Source: CAYMBP01 sp964388745
Lineage (GTDB): Bacteria; Babelota; Babeliae; Babelales; RVW-14
Assembly (NCBI GenBank): GCA_964388745.1
Contig: CAYMBP010000018.1
Location: 1-32,010, forward strand
Reading direction: 5' to 3'
Length of the DNA: 32,010 nucleotides
The translations under genes and the position numbers were made by a program. Below the pieces are notes generated by a model. That model was not told the origin of the DNA. It made no database searches and worked only from the letters and a program-made list of their open reading frames with translations. Of this stretch, positions 16,466 through 23,983 are shown piece after piece. Every line of letters starts with the position of its first letter. Within the stretch, counting starts at the first letter, position 1.

Positions 16466-17124
16466 TCTTCCATAGCTTTGATTAAGTTTGAACTTGTTTT
16501 ATGAGGATATTGCTCCCTTTTTTCTCTGTCTGATAGCCCTCTATAAAGAGCATAATTTGATCGAGCTTCTTCAAGAGAGACTTCTTGACCATCTACGGTT
16601 ATTGTCAGTTCAGCATTATCACTGCCTGCAGCTTCTCCTTCTAACTGTGCTTGAAGTGCAGCTGCAGCATCTGCCTTTTGTTCTTTATTTGCTTGTTTTT
16701 CTTCTTCTTTTTGTTCAATGGTCTTTTCTACTTCGTCAACAAGATCTTTTTCTGCTTGTTTATCTCCCGCTTGTGTTTTTAAAATAAGTTTTTGTATTTT
16801 AAAAGATGAAAGATCTGCAGGACTTACAAATTTTTCATAACCTGACATTTTTTTAAACCCTGTTTGTTGTCCAGTAACGGCTTTAACAATTTGATCAGCA
16901 GCAGCTCTTCTCATTTGTTGTGTTATATTTTTTTGGTCATCTCTGAGTTGCTTCATCGTTTCTTCCCTGTTAACGACAGTCTCTTCTCGGCTCGGTGAAG
17001 AATCATCTTTGCCTCCTATTTTTCCTGTATCGAGTAACTTATCGACTTTGCTTCCAGCTCCTGTAAGAGAGTGAGCTACGTTTGCAAGTGTTAAAAAAAG
17101 TATTAATTTGATCAGCTTTTTCAT
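16462..17124 (-). CDS. Exported charged protein, array gene 2
   Basis: 220 aa with a signal peptide (MKKLIKLILFLTLANVAHSL). It is rich in Glu, Lys, Gln and Ala with a helical stretch at about 120-160 (VEKTIEQKEEEKQANKEQ). It lacks the five-block module of genes 3-7. Near the C-terminus, ELTITVDGQEVSLEEARSN (172-190) resembles the C-terminal GIDGQEMSLARA of the exported protein at 3973-4602, the only other place I see this motif. A good GAGGGAG ribosome binding site precedes the ATG, 3 nt after the stop of array gene 1. Function unknown. Confidence 0.85.
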   Translation of the reverse strand: MKKLIKLILFLTLANVAHSLTGAGSKVDKLLDTGKIGGKDDSSPSREETVVNREETMKQLRDDQKNITQQMRRAAADQIVKAVTGQQTGFKKMSGYEKFVSPADLSSFKIQKLILKTQAGDKQAEKDLVDEVEKTIEQKEEEKQANKEQKADAAAALQAQLEGEAAGSDNAELTITVDGQEVSLEEARSNYALYRGLSDREKREQYPHKTSSNLIKAMEE

Positions 17125-17127
17125 TAT

Positions 17128-17865
17128 TTATTCTCCCTCAAACGCTTCAAATGGCATGCTTTGATACACGCCTTCAGCTCGTGCTCGAGCTTTTATTTCT
17201 TCTGGATTTTTTTCACCCGAAAACCATTGTTTTGTTGATGCAGCATTTTCTGCTGCTGCTTCTGCTGCTTGACTTGTAGAGCTCTCTGGACTTTTAGTAA
17301 CTTTTCCCTTTGGTTCTCTGATCATAAGATCTTTGGACGTGATATTAAGTTCTTCTTTTTTCCATGAGTCAGCTTTTGGATCTTTTTTTCCTGATGGAGC
17401 TGTGCCAATAAGTTCACCAAGCCCCATTTGAAGCCCGGCCATGGCAGTCATACCACCTCCAGCTCCAAGGACTTGTCTCATTTCTCCTTGATCATATTTG
17501 ATGTCGCTGAGTTTGAGGTTGCGGATACGGGTAATTTTACGCTCTCCTCCGTTATCTTCTTCATCTCCTTGATTCTCAGATTTTGCAGGAGCATCGCTGT
17601 CTTTATTTGCGGTAACGGTTAAGCTTTCAGCTTGATTTTGTAGTTCTTGGCTAGTTTCTGCACCTTCAGCAACAATGTTGCGAAACTGTTGATTTTCTTC
17701 TTGTTCTTTATTTCCTGTAAATTGTTTACTTGTTTCTTGCGATAATCTCCATTGTGCTTCAGACTTGCGTAATCTTTTAATAGGATCAATGCCATATACT
17801 TGTTGATGTAAGATCATAGTTTGTACAAAGAAAATGAATATCCCTAATAATCTACACTTATTCAT
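17128..17865 (-). CDS. Exported low-complexity protein, array gene 1
   Basis: The frame opens at an ATG at 17874, but the ATG at 17865 (245 aa) is better placed relative to AGGA and starts a clean signal peptide (MNKCRLLGIFIFFVQTMILH, cleavage near QQVYG). The mature protein is Glu, Gln, Ser, Ala and Lys rich and probably largely disordered. The only hydrophobic part is a Gly/Met-rich stretch at about 132-154 (VLGAGGGMTAMAGLQMGLG). It loosely recalls ALGAGAGGMHPFAQ of array gene 7. It is the first gene of the array, directly downstream of the promoter at 17918-17947. Function unknown. Confidence 0.8.
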   Translation of the reverse strand: MNKCRLLGIFIFFVQTMILHQQVYGIDPIKRLRKSEAQWRLSQETSKQFTGNKEQEENQQFRNIVAEGAETSQELQNQAESLTVTANKDSDAPAKSENQGDEEDNGGERKITRIRNLKLSDIKYDQGEMRQVLGAGGGMTAMAGLQMGLGELIGTAPSGKKDPKADSWKKEELNITSKDLMIREPKGKVTKSPESSTSQAAEAAAENAASTKQWFSGEKNPEEIKARARAEGVYQSMPFEAFEGE

Positions 17866-17917
17866 AACTCTCATCCTGTATTAAAATATGACGAGTCTCC
17901 TATTTACTCTTATAACA

Positions 17918-17947
17918 AGTATGATCATTGATCATTCTATTTGTCAA
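17918..17947 (-). promoter_or_regulatory. Candidate promoter of the coiled-coil array
   Basis: On the minus strand a perfect TTGACA (17947-17942) is followed after 18 nt by CATACT (17923-17918). It lies about 50 nt upstream of array gene 1. A second -10-like TATAAG at 17914-17909 is too far away for this -35. Confidence 0.5.
17921..17935. promoter_or_regulatory. Perfect palindrome in the array promoter (possible operator)
   Basis: ATGATCA-T-TGATCAT, 7-bp arms around one base. It fills most of the spacer between the -35 and -10 elements, and its edge overlaps the proposed -10. This is where a dimeric repressor would occlude RNA polymerase. No regulator gene is adjacent. Confidence 0.4.
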
Positions 17948-17969
17948 TAATTGCTAATATAAAAGAACA

Positions 17970-19631
17970 TTATGGTAAGGGGCCAAAAGTAGCTTTGGGA
18001 GGGCGAGCGACGCCGAGCTTATCGGCAAGCGTTACCGATAGTTGAGGAATAAAGGTTGCTTGGGAAATGGATTTATGTTGTTTATTGCAGGAGTCATACA
18101 TAATGAGGGGGACATGTGTGTCAATTTGATAGGGGCTTTTATGAGAAGCTCCTGAATTGCGCTTACTGAGCGTTGCCCATTCTTCTGTTAAGCAGATAAG
18201 ATCGCCGGTGCGACCAGGATAAAGCTGTTTTTGAAGGCAATACTCTGGACTTAATTTTTTGAATGATTCTGCGGCAAGTTCTTTTGATGTCCAAACTTTT
18301 TTGATACCAGGGGTATGGGCAATTATCTGTTTAAGTTCATTGAGGAGTTGGCTTTGATTCGTTAGGGTGAGTTGATCAAAAATATTATGATTGATAAAAA
18401 AATTATTTGATATGCATCCTGTAATGATATTTTTTACACCATATTTTTTTTGACCATGTTCATTTAATGAGTGGGTTAAAAGTTCGCTATTGACTCGCTG
18501 TCCTTTTGGAAAGCCGAGAGATTCAGACTTTTCAGGAAGTGGCATTACGCCATGATCTGCTGTAAGTACAAAATAGGGGCGGTATTGTTTAAAGTTTTTT
18601 ATTACATTTTTCATAAAAATTCCAATTTGCTGGTCAAGGTGGTAAATCATATCAAGAGCTTCGCGACTGTAGGGACCAAAAGTATGACCAATTCGATCAA
18701 GAGGAGAGAGAGATACCCACAAAAGTAAATGATTATTTGGCGATGTGAGTGTCTGTTCAAGGCAGGATGTTGCAAGATCAAGTAGTAATTGATTTGATGC
18801 TGGGGTGATAGTAAACGTCGATGAGCGAGGGAGGCCGTCTCGTTTAATTTTTTTCTCAGTTCGATGTTGTGCTGGGAGGGTAACGGTTTTGCCTGCTAGA
18901 GGTATTTTGCTGTTGGCCCATTGATAATTAGAGATAAGAGGAATATCGTATGCTTTGTGATTTTTATGAAATGCAAGGGGCCATTTAATTGTTGTATTAT
19001 TTTTAATAGCATGTTTTCTATTAAAGTCTGTAATCCAATCTGGTATTTTATCAAAAAAAGATTTGCTTGAAGTAAATTCAAGTGTGTGAGGATCAAGCCA
19101 TATTGGTTTGCCTTGTTTACCAGAAAGGCCAATAGCAGCTCGACATTTATGAGAGAGCGTAATGGCTTGATGAGGAAATTTTTTTGTTGATACTTTTACA
19201 AACTGATCAGAAAGGCCTTCAGCCATTACATTGTCAGCGCTGGCACCATAGTTACATACATTATTGCGTTCAAAAATTTGAGCTTCCGGTCTATCATCAA
19301 CAAAGCAGTTTATTTTACCGTTTGGCCCATGCCAGCCATTCAAGGGAATGCCATGGTCTTTACCAAATGCACCTGTGTTGAGTGCTGTATGTCCGGTTGC
19401 GGTTGTTGGGAATCCATGAGGATGTCGGGTATTCGTATATACGGTGCCGTGTTTAAGCATTTCGTGAATGCCACCAGATAAAAAAGGCGTTGTTTTTTTT
19501 AGTTGATGAGCTGAAAGCTGGTCAACTACAAGTATAATGGTAAGCTGTGGTTTAAGGTCTTGCCTTGATGGCAAAAGTGAGGTTGTTATTGTAAAGAGAG
19601 TGGCGTTGATAAGCCATACAAAAAACATCAT
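17970..19631 (-). CDS. Exported alkaline-phosphatase-superfamily phosphohydrolase (PafA/NPP-like), copy 1
   Basis: 553 aa. The start at ATG 19631 is chosen over upstream codons because GGAGAAA lies just before it and a signal peptide follows (MMFFVWLINATLFTITTSLL). Type I phosphodiesterase/PafA-type features are the metal-binding Asp in LTIILVVDQLSA (about 37), the Thr nucleophile in PTTATGHTALNTG (T-x-x-G-H, about 77), LSPLDRIGHTFGPYS with metal-ligand Asp and His, LTADHGVMPLPE, and a final His in QIDTHVPLIMY. Such enzymes are secreted two-zinc phosphomonoesterases or diesterases that release phosphate from organic esters. It is paralogous to the protein at 23984-25612. The substrate is not predictable from sequence. 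Confidence 0.87.
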   Translation of the reverse strand: MMFFVWLINATLFTITTSLLPSRQDLKPQLTIILVVDQLSAHQLKKTTPFLSGGIHEMLKHGTVYTNTRHPHGFPTTATGHTALNTGAFGKDHGIPLNGWHGPNGKINCFVDDRPEAQIFERNNVCNYGASADNVMAEGLSDQFVKVSTKKFPHQAITLSHKCRAAIGLSGKQGKPIWLDPHTLEFTSSKSFFDKIPDWITDFNRKHAIKNNTTIKWPLAFHKNHKAYDIPLISNYQWANSKIPLAGKTVTLPAQHRTEKKIKRDGLPRSSTFTITPASNQLLLDLATSCLEQTLTSPNNHLLLWVSLSPLDRIGHTFGPYSREALDMIYHLDQQIGIFMKNVIKNFKQYRPYFVLTADHGVMPLPEKSESLGFPKGQRVNSELLTHSLNEHGQKKYGVKNIITGCISNNFFINHNIFDQLTLTNQSQLLNELKQIIAHTPGIKKVWTSKELAAESFKKLSPEYCLQKQLYPGRTGDLICLTEEWATLSKRNSGASHKSPYQIDTHVPLIMYDSCNKQHKSISQATFIPQLSVTLADKLGVARPPKATFGPLP

Positions 19632-19875
19632 GTTTTCTCCGGCCCACCCGAAAGACAATAGTTACATGGTATAAATAATTATATGCTATATTTGATTGTT
19701 ACATAAAAGATGTTTTCAAATCAATAGTTATTAATCTATTCTTAAAATAGCAACTGTCATGAGAAATTGTTGATGTCGTTATGATTATCTAAATGTGCGT
19801 ATTTTTTTATGGTGCTATTTATTCTGTAGGTTTCTAAAAATGACTAAATAAGTCACTTTGTTATTAGAATGGTTC

Positions 19876-19904
19876 TTGACGGCATAGTTTTCTATCTGTA
19901 TAAT
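19876..19904 (+). promoter_or_regulatory. Near-consensus sigma70 promoter
   Basis: TTGACG (19876-19881), a 17-nt spacer and TATAAT (19899-19904) match the consensus at 11 of 12 positions. Transcription should begin near 19911, leaving an untranslated leader of about 300 nt before the ABC genes. Confidence 0.7.
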
Positions 19905-19960
19905 TACCCGCACATAGATTATTCTTTTTTCAGTATTATTAAACTAGTTGGAGTATTGTT

Positions 19961-20083
19961 ATGTTATGGATGCACGTTTCTTGCCCTATGCATTGGATAA
20001 GGCCACAGGTTAATTCTTTTTCAGCAAGAAGTGCTTCTTGTGCATGCTATCTCTATGACGATTCTTGTGTATATTATTATTGA
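19961..20083 (+). CDS. Possible 40-residue leader peptide ending in Tyr codons
   Basis: An ATG with TTGGAG about 8 nt upstream opens a 40-codon frame, starting about 50 nt after the predicted transcription start. The product begins MLWMHVSCPMHW and ends YLYDDSCVYYY, with five Tyr in its last 11 codons, three of them directly before the stop. The layout resembles amino-acid attenuation leaders. The downstream transporter belongs to a family that other bacteria control by tryptophan or tyrosine signals. TAT codons are common in AT-rich DNA, so chance is a real alternative, and the product has no recognisable domain. Confidence 0.4.
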   Translation: MLWMHVSCPMHWIRPQVNSFSARSASCACYLYDDSCVYYY

Positions 20084-20096
20084 TACACTATCGCGT

Positions 20097-20115
20097 ATTC
20101 TTATGTTCTAAGAAT
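20097..20115 (+). other. Hairpin in the ABC operon leader
   Basis: ATTCTTA-TGTTC-TAAGAAT, a 7-bp stem, followed by a T-rich stretch (TATTTCTTTT). It lies 14 nt after the leader ORF stop codon. The stem is AT-rich and weak, so a terminator or attenuator role is only a possibility. Confidence 0.3.
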
Positions 20116-20214
20116 TATTTCTTTTAATTTATGGTATTCTTTTGTTTATCCATTTGGATATCTGTTTATTGTTGTTGTATTAAACTCTGGTAATAGTATT
20201 GTGGAGTTATGAAT

Positions 20215-21180
20215 ATGAAAAATAAATCATTTTTGCTGCCTTTTATGTTAATTGTTTTGATTGGAAGTCTTCTTGCTGTATTAAAATTTATGAAGCAAGG
20301 GCAAGAGCCTCAGGTTGTTATTGGGGTATTGCAGGCAGCTTCTCATCCAGCATTAGATGCTATTTATGATGGGTTTGAGGATGAGCTCAAGCACTTATTT
20401 GATGTGCCGCCAAAGTTGAAGTGGCAAAATGCACAAGGTGCAATGTCTGAAGCGCAGACTATTGCGCAAAGTTTTCATACTAATGATGAGATTAAGCTTA
20501 TATTGAGTATTGCTACATCGGCAGCACAAGCGATAGTGAATAAAGAGACAGAAAAGCCAATTATTTTAACCGCAGTGACAGACTCATCGGTGCTAGATAT
20601 TGGAGCAGATCAAATAAATGTCTGTGGATTTGAAGATCGTATTGATATTGCTAAAATGATGAAGCTCATTTCTGGTATTTTACCTAATGCAAAACGAGCA
20701 GGAATTGTTTATAATCCAAGTGAAATTAATTCTGTGTTGTTAGCTCGAGAAATGGAAGAAGCGCTTAATGAAAAGGGAATAAGTGTGCAGCATGTTGGAG
20801 TCTATCATGAGCAGGAGATTACACAGGCTATGACATCAGCAAGCCGGAAGGTTGATTTCTTTTTGGCGCCAACAGACAATATGGTTGCTTTAAGTATTGA
20901 TCGTATCTCAGTGCTTACTGAGAAGTTACATAAACCATTTATTGCAAGTGACATTTTGCTTGCAAGCAAAGGAGCGACTGCTGCGTGTGGTGTTGACTAC
21001 AAAAAGGCTGGGCGCCTTGCAGCTCGGGTTGCGCATGACTTGTTAATTGGCTTGCGGCAGCCTGCAGAACTAGGTATTACTAAGTCGCGTTCATTTATTG
21101 TTCAGCACAAGCAGCGAAGTAAAGATTTGAATTTACCCTTAATTGAAGGGGTTGATCTTATTGATGAGGAGAAAAAGTAA
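20215..21180 (+). CDS. ABC transporter substrate-binding protein (COG2984/TrpX type)
   Basis: 321 aa from ATG 20215, with GTGGAG 8 nt upstream; ATG 20209 is in frame but sits too close to that site. An N-terminal membrane anchor or signal (FLLPFMLIVLIGSLLAVL) is followed by a periplasmic-binding-protein fold of the ABC_sub_bind family: VVIGVLQAASHPALDAIYDG, then LILSIATSAAQAIVNKETE, GILPNAKRAGIVYNPSEINS and FFLAPTDNMVALSIDRIS. No lipobox Cys is present, so it is probably held by an uncleaved anchor or is free in the periplasm. It is first in an operon with permease and ATPase, overlapping the permease by 1 nt. Relatives are predicted to import aromatic amino acids; the substrate here is inference. 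Confidence 0.88.
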   Translation: MKNKSFLLPFMLIVLIGSLLAVLKFMKQGQEPQVVIGVLQAASHPALDAIYDGFEDELKHLFDVPPKLKWQNAQGAMSEAQTIAQSFHTNDEIKLILSIATSAAQAIVNKETEKPIILTAVTDSSVLDIGADQINVCGFEDRIDIAKMMKLISGILPNAKRAGIVYNPSEINSVLLAREMEEALNEKGISVQHVGVYHEQEITQAMTSASRKVDFFLAPTDNMVALSIDRISVLTEKLHKPFIASDILLASKGATAACGVDYKKAGRLAARVAHDLLIGLRQPAELGITKSRSFIVQHKQRSKDLNLPLIEGVDLIDEEKK

Positions 21181-22031
21181 TGATGTCTATTGTTCCATTA
21201 TTAGTAAGTGCATTAGAGCTAGGGCTTATTTATTCCCTAGTAACGCTTGGGGTGCATTTATCGTCACGTGTTGCTCGGTTTGATGATTTTACCCTAGAGG
21301 GATCTTTCTCTTTAGGTGGAGCGCTGACTGTTTATTTTCTTATAAAAAAACAGATTCCTTGTGTCCCAACTATGTTTTTAGCTATGTGTGCTGGTGTTCT
21401 TGCAGGTATGATGACTGCGACTATTTATAGATACTTGCGGATTTCTCCACTTATCTGTGGTCTGGTTGTGACAACGGGACTTTTTTCATTTAATCTTTAT
21501 TTTGCTGAGTCTCATCAATCGCTTGTGCATCATACAACACTATTTAGCCTTGCTTCATCAATTCACCCTGCACTTGTATTGCTTGTCTTTGTTGGTCTTG
21601 TCTTTACAGCTCTGTATTGGTTTTCTCTTACAGAGTTGGGTCTTTTGTTGAAGGCGTCTGGTGATAATAAACAATTTGTTACCAATCTTGGGCATAGCCA
21701 TCATTTAATGACTTTGATTTCACTTGCTATTGCAAATGGATGTGCCGCGCTTTCTGGTTCTCTTTTTGTTCAATGGGCTGGATTTTTTTCAATTACTGGA
21801 CGAATTGGTGTTTTGGTAACAGGGTTAACAGCTCTTATTCTTGGTGAAATATTATTTAATGTTGGCTATTGGGGGCTTATTGTTGGTACCGTTTTATATC
21901 ATTTAGTTTTTACCCTAGTTGTTGAATTAAATCTTGATCCAATTTTTAATAATTTACTTAAAGCTCTTTTTATTATTTTGTTACTGGTTATTAAACGCTT
22001 AAGTGAGCGAGGGTCACATGCTCAAGATTGA
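21180..22031 (+). CDS. ABC transporter permease (COG4120 type)
   Basis: 283 aa with eight or nine hydrophobic segments, of the branched-chain-type permease superfamily. Typical blocks are the N-terminal GLIYSLVTLGVHLSSRVARF, DFTLEGSFSLGGALTVYFL, LGLLLKASGDNKQFVTNLG (the cytoplasmic loop that contacts the ATPase) and LTALILGEILFN. The first ATG overlaps the stop codon of the substrate-binding gene (TAATG) behind a strong GAGGAG, so translation is coupled. It ends 14 nt inside the ATPase gene. It forms the membrane channel of the importer. Confidence 0.9.
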   Translation: MMSIVPLLVSALELGLIYSLVTLGVHLSSRVARFDDFTLEGSFSLGGALTVYFLIKKQIPCVPTMFLAMCAGVLAGMMTATIYRYLRISPLICGLVVTTGLFSFNLYFAESHQSLVHHTTLFSLASSIHPALVLLVFVGLVFTALYWFSLTELGLLLKASGDNKQFVTNLGHSHHLMTLISLAIANGCAALSGSLFVQWAGFFSITGRIGVLVTGLTALILGEILFNVGYWGLIVGTVLYHLVFTLVVELNLDPIFNNLLKALFIILLLVIKRLSERGSHAQD

Positions 22032-22752
22032 AAATGTTTCTTATTCATATGATGGTGTTAGATCAATTCTTAATGATGTCTCCTGTTCGCTTGGTACGTC
22101 AGACTGTGTAACATTGATAGGACATAATGGTGCAGGGAAAAGCACATTTCTTGATTTAATTGGTGGTCGCTGTATTCCACAACAAGGATCTATTTTCTTA
22201 GAAGGAAAAGATATTACTTTTTGGACTGAGAAAGAACGTGCAAGTATGATAGGTTGTCTTTTTCAAGATCCTTCGCTGAATACTGCGCCGTCTATGACCG
22301 TGCGAGAAAATATTTTATTAACCTTAAGTAAGGGGCGTTTTCCGCGAATGAGTAGGCATGAAGTATCAAAAAAGATTTTACAAGACTTGCAAGATTTTTT
22401 ACCTTTTGAATTAGAGCCATTACTTGATTCATCTGCATGGAATTTATCAGGAGGAGAGCGTCAATTATTATCTTTTGCGCTTTTAGTGAAAACTCGGCCA
22501 GCGTTACTTTTACTTGATGAGCCAACAGCAGCTCTTGATACAAATGCAGCAACAGAGTTGCTAAAGCGTGTGACTCGTACTGATATTCCTATTATTCTTA
22601 TTACACATAATCCAATTATTGCTCAATATGTTGGCAATAAGTTATGGTGCATTGAGCAGGGATCTCTTCGCTATGAGTACGGTCCAGAAAAAGTTGATAT
22701 GCCGATTCAGGATCTTATGAAAGAGATAGATGTTGAGGTTTTAATGTCTTAA
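22018..22752 (+). CDS. ABC transporter ATP-binding protein (COG1101 type)
   Basis: 244 aa from ATG 22018, preceded by GAGGG and overlapping the permease end; the upstream in-frame codon at 22003 lies deeper in the permease gene. All ABC ATPase motifs are present: Walker A GHNGAGKS (35-42), Q-loop LFQDPS, signature LSGGE (143-147), Walker B LLLLDEPTAALD (163-174) and H-loop ILITHN. It drives the importer formed with the two preceding genes. No terminator follows at once, and the next gene begins about 140 nt later with its own ribosome binding site. Confidence 0.93.
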   Translation: MLKIENVSYSYDGVRSILNDVSCSLGTSDCVTLIGHNGAGKSTFLDLIGGRCIPQQGSIFLEGKDITFWTEKERASMIGCLFQDPSLNTAPSMTVRENILLTLSKGRFPRMSRHEVSKKILQDLQDFLPFELEPLLDSSAWNLSGGERQLLSFALLVKTRPALLLLDEPTAALDTNAATELLKRVTRTDIPIILITHNPIIAQYVGNKLWCIEQGSLRYEYGPEKVDMPIQDLMKEIDVEVLMS

Positions 22753-22889
22753 TGTTCGAGTAATATTTTTATTAAAGATTACTAAAAGGAGAAAGGGTTA
22801 ATAGAAAAGCATGTTAATATGTGCAAAGTTTACTGAGTAAAATATTTATTTCTTATTCAAAATATTTCTAATTCTTAAAAAGGAGAATG

Positions 22890-23861
22890 ATGAAAAAGAG
22901 AGTAATGAATTGGAACAAAAAATTATCTATGGTAGTTTTTTTGGCCTGCAATATTTATACTTCATCTATTTGGCCGATTTTAGACGGACGTTCTTCTATT
23001 TTGCATGTCTATTCGCACTATACATTTACTGATGGAGAATCAGCTTTAGGAAATGTGTATCTTCATGATGGCTTTTCATTGACGCCTGGAACAACAGCTA
23101 TATTTATTATGGACTCTGGTTTTGTTGATGGTGATGTTTTTTTAAATGGTGGAACCATTCAATTAGGGCAGAGTTTGACATTTGTTAATGATGCAGAAGT
23201 TACTGGTACAGGATTCTTTGATCTTGATGAAAATAATGTGTATCATAGTGTAAATAAAAATTTTTTAGTTGGTACAGGTTATATAAAAATACTTTCTCCT
23301 GGTAGTATGATTTCTTTATCTCAAGCACCTATAAATATTCGAAATGGCTTTGATCTTTCTTCTGTAAATGGGGATTTTAGTTTTAGGGGGGGAACTGTAT
23401 TGATGAATGATGATGTTATTACGTCAACGGCTTTTCCAAGCTCACTCGCATTTGTACAAACTCGAGTTACATCTAGAACAGCAGTTACTTTTCTCAATCC
23501 AGAAGTATCTTTTAATTCAACGGTTGTTGATGCTGCAGACCCTATAAGTATGGAAGCTCTTAATATTAATGGGCGAAGTGGTATTGGATCAGGAGCTTTG
23601 TTAAGGCTTAAAGAATTAAATGTTAATTTTGAAAATTCAACTTTGGATTTAAATAATTGTATTATAGATTTCATTAGTACAGGAACTGATGAAATAAGAA
23701 TTGGCGCTTCTGGTGCTAATCAAGGGACTATTTTATTTAATGGAGCTAATGTTTTTAGATCATCAACGAATAATCCTATTGTTTTTGATGAATCATTGAC
23801 CGTAGAGTTTTTTCCAGGAGCTCGTCTAGCGTTAGAAGGATCTTTATTGCGTATAGAGTAG
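22890..23861 (+). CDS. Exported beta-rich protein, possibly a beta-helix
   Basis: 323 aa. ATG 22890 is chosen over 22887 because of its spacing to AAGGAG. The signal peptide runs to about residue 31 (LSMVVFLACNIYTSSIW). The mature protein is rich in Asn, Gly, Thr, Ser, Val and Phe with short alternating strands separated by turns, for example GDVFLNGGTIQLGQSLTFV, GDFSFRGGTVLMNDDV and STLDLNNCIIDFI. That pattern is typical of right-handed beta-helix or autotransporter passenger domains. No C-terminal translocator barrel is evident; the ending is ARLALEGSLLRIE. Surface or adhesin-like roles are common for such folds but unproven here. A strong terminator follows 48 nt after the stop codon. Confidence 0.7.
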   Translation: MKKRVMNWNKKLSMVVFLACNIYTSSIWPILDGRSSILHVYSHYTFTDGESALGNVYLHDGFSLTPGTTAIFIMDSGFVDGDVFLNGGTIQLGQSLTFVNDAEVTGTGFFDLDENNVYHSVNKNFLVGTGYIKILSPGSMISLSQAPINIRNGFDLSSVNGDFSFRGGTVLMNDDVITSTAFPSSLAFVQTRVTSRTAVTFLNPEVSFNSTVVDAADPISMEALNINGRSGIGSGALLRLKELNVNFENSTLDLNNCIIDFISTGTDEIRIGASGANQGTILFNGANVFRSSTNNPIVFDESLTVEFFPGARLALEGSLLRIE

Positions 23862-23909
23862 TTATTAAGAGCAATAAATTGTATCAAGTTAAGGATGCTT
23901 AGCTATGCG

Positions 23910-23948
23910 AAAATGTCCAGACTTCATAGTATGAAGTCTGGACATTTT
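23910..23948. terminator. Bidirectional intrinsic terminator
   Basis: Perfect 18-bp stem: AAAATGTCCAGACTTCAT (23910-23927), loop AGT, ATGAAGTCTGGACATTTT (23931-23948). It separates the convergent beta-rich gene and second phosphatase gene and can serve both. Confidence 0.92.
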
Positions 23949-23983
23949 GTAATTCAGTGATAGCTGTGAAATGATAAAAAAGG

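Larger units (their letters stand above)
19632..20208. other. Long upstream region of the ABC importer operon
   Basis: This 577-nt gap holds a near-consensus promoter (19876-19904), a 40-codon leader ORF (19961-20083) and an AT-rich hairpin (20097-20115). The part between 19632 and 19870 is AT-rich, and I see no gene or convincing signal there except a possible TATAAT on the minus strand (19683-19678) that could serve the phosphatase. Confidence 0.5.

Noticed and set aside
17128..17865. Diverged copy of the five-block module in array gene 1 (LKLSDIKYDQGEM and a Gly/Met-rich stretch)
   Set aside because: The similarity is limited to a few residues, the order of blocks is not kept and the REPY block is missing. 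It is not enough to claim homology by eye.
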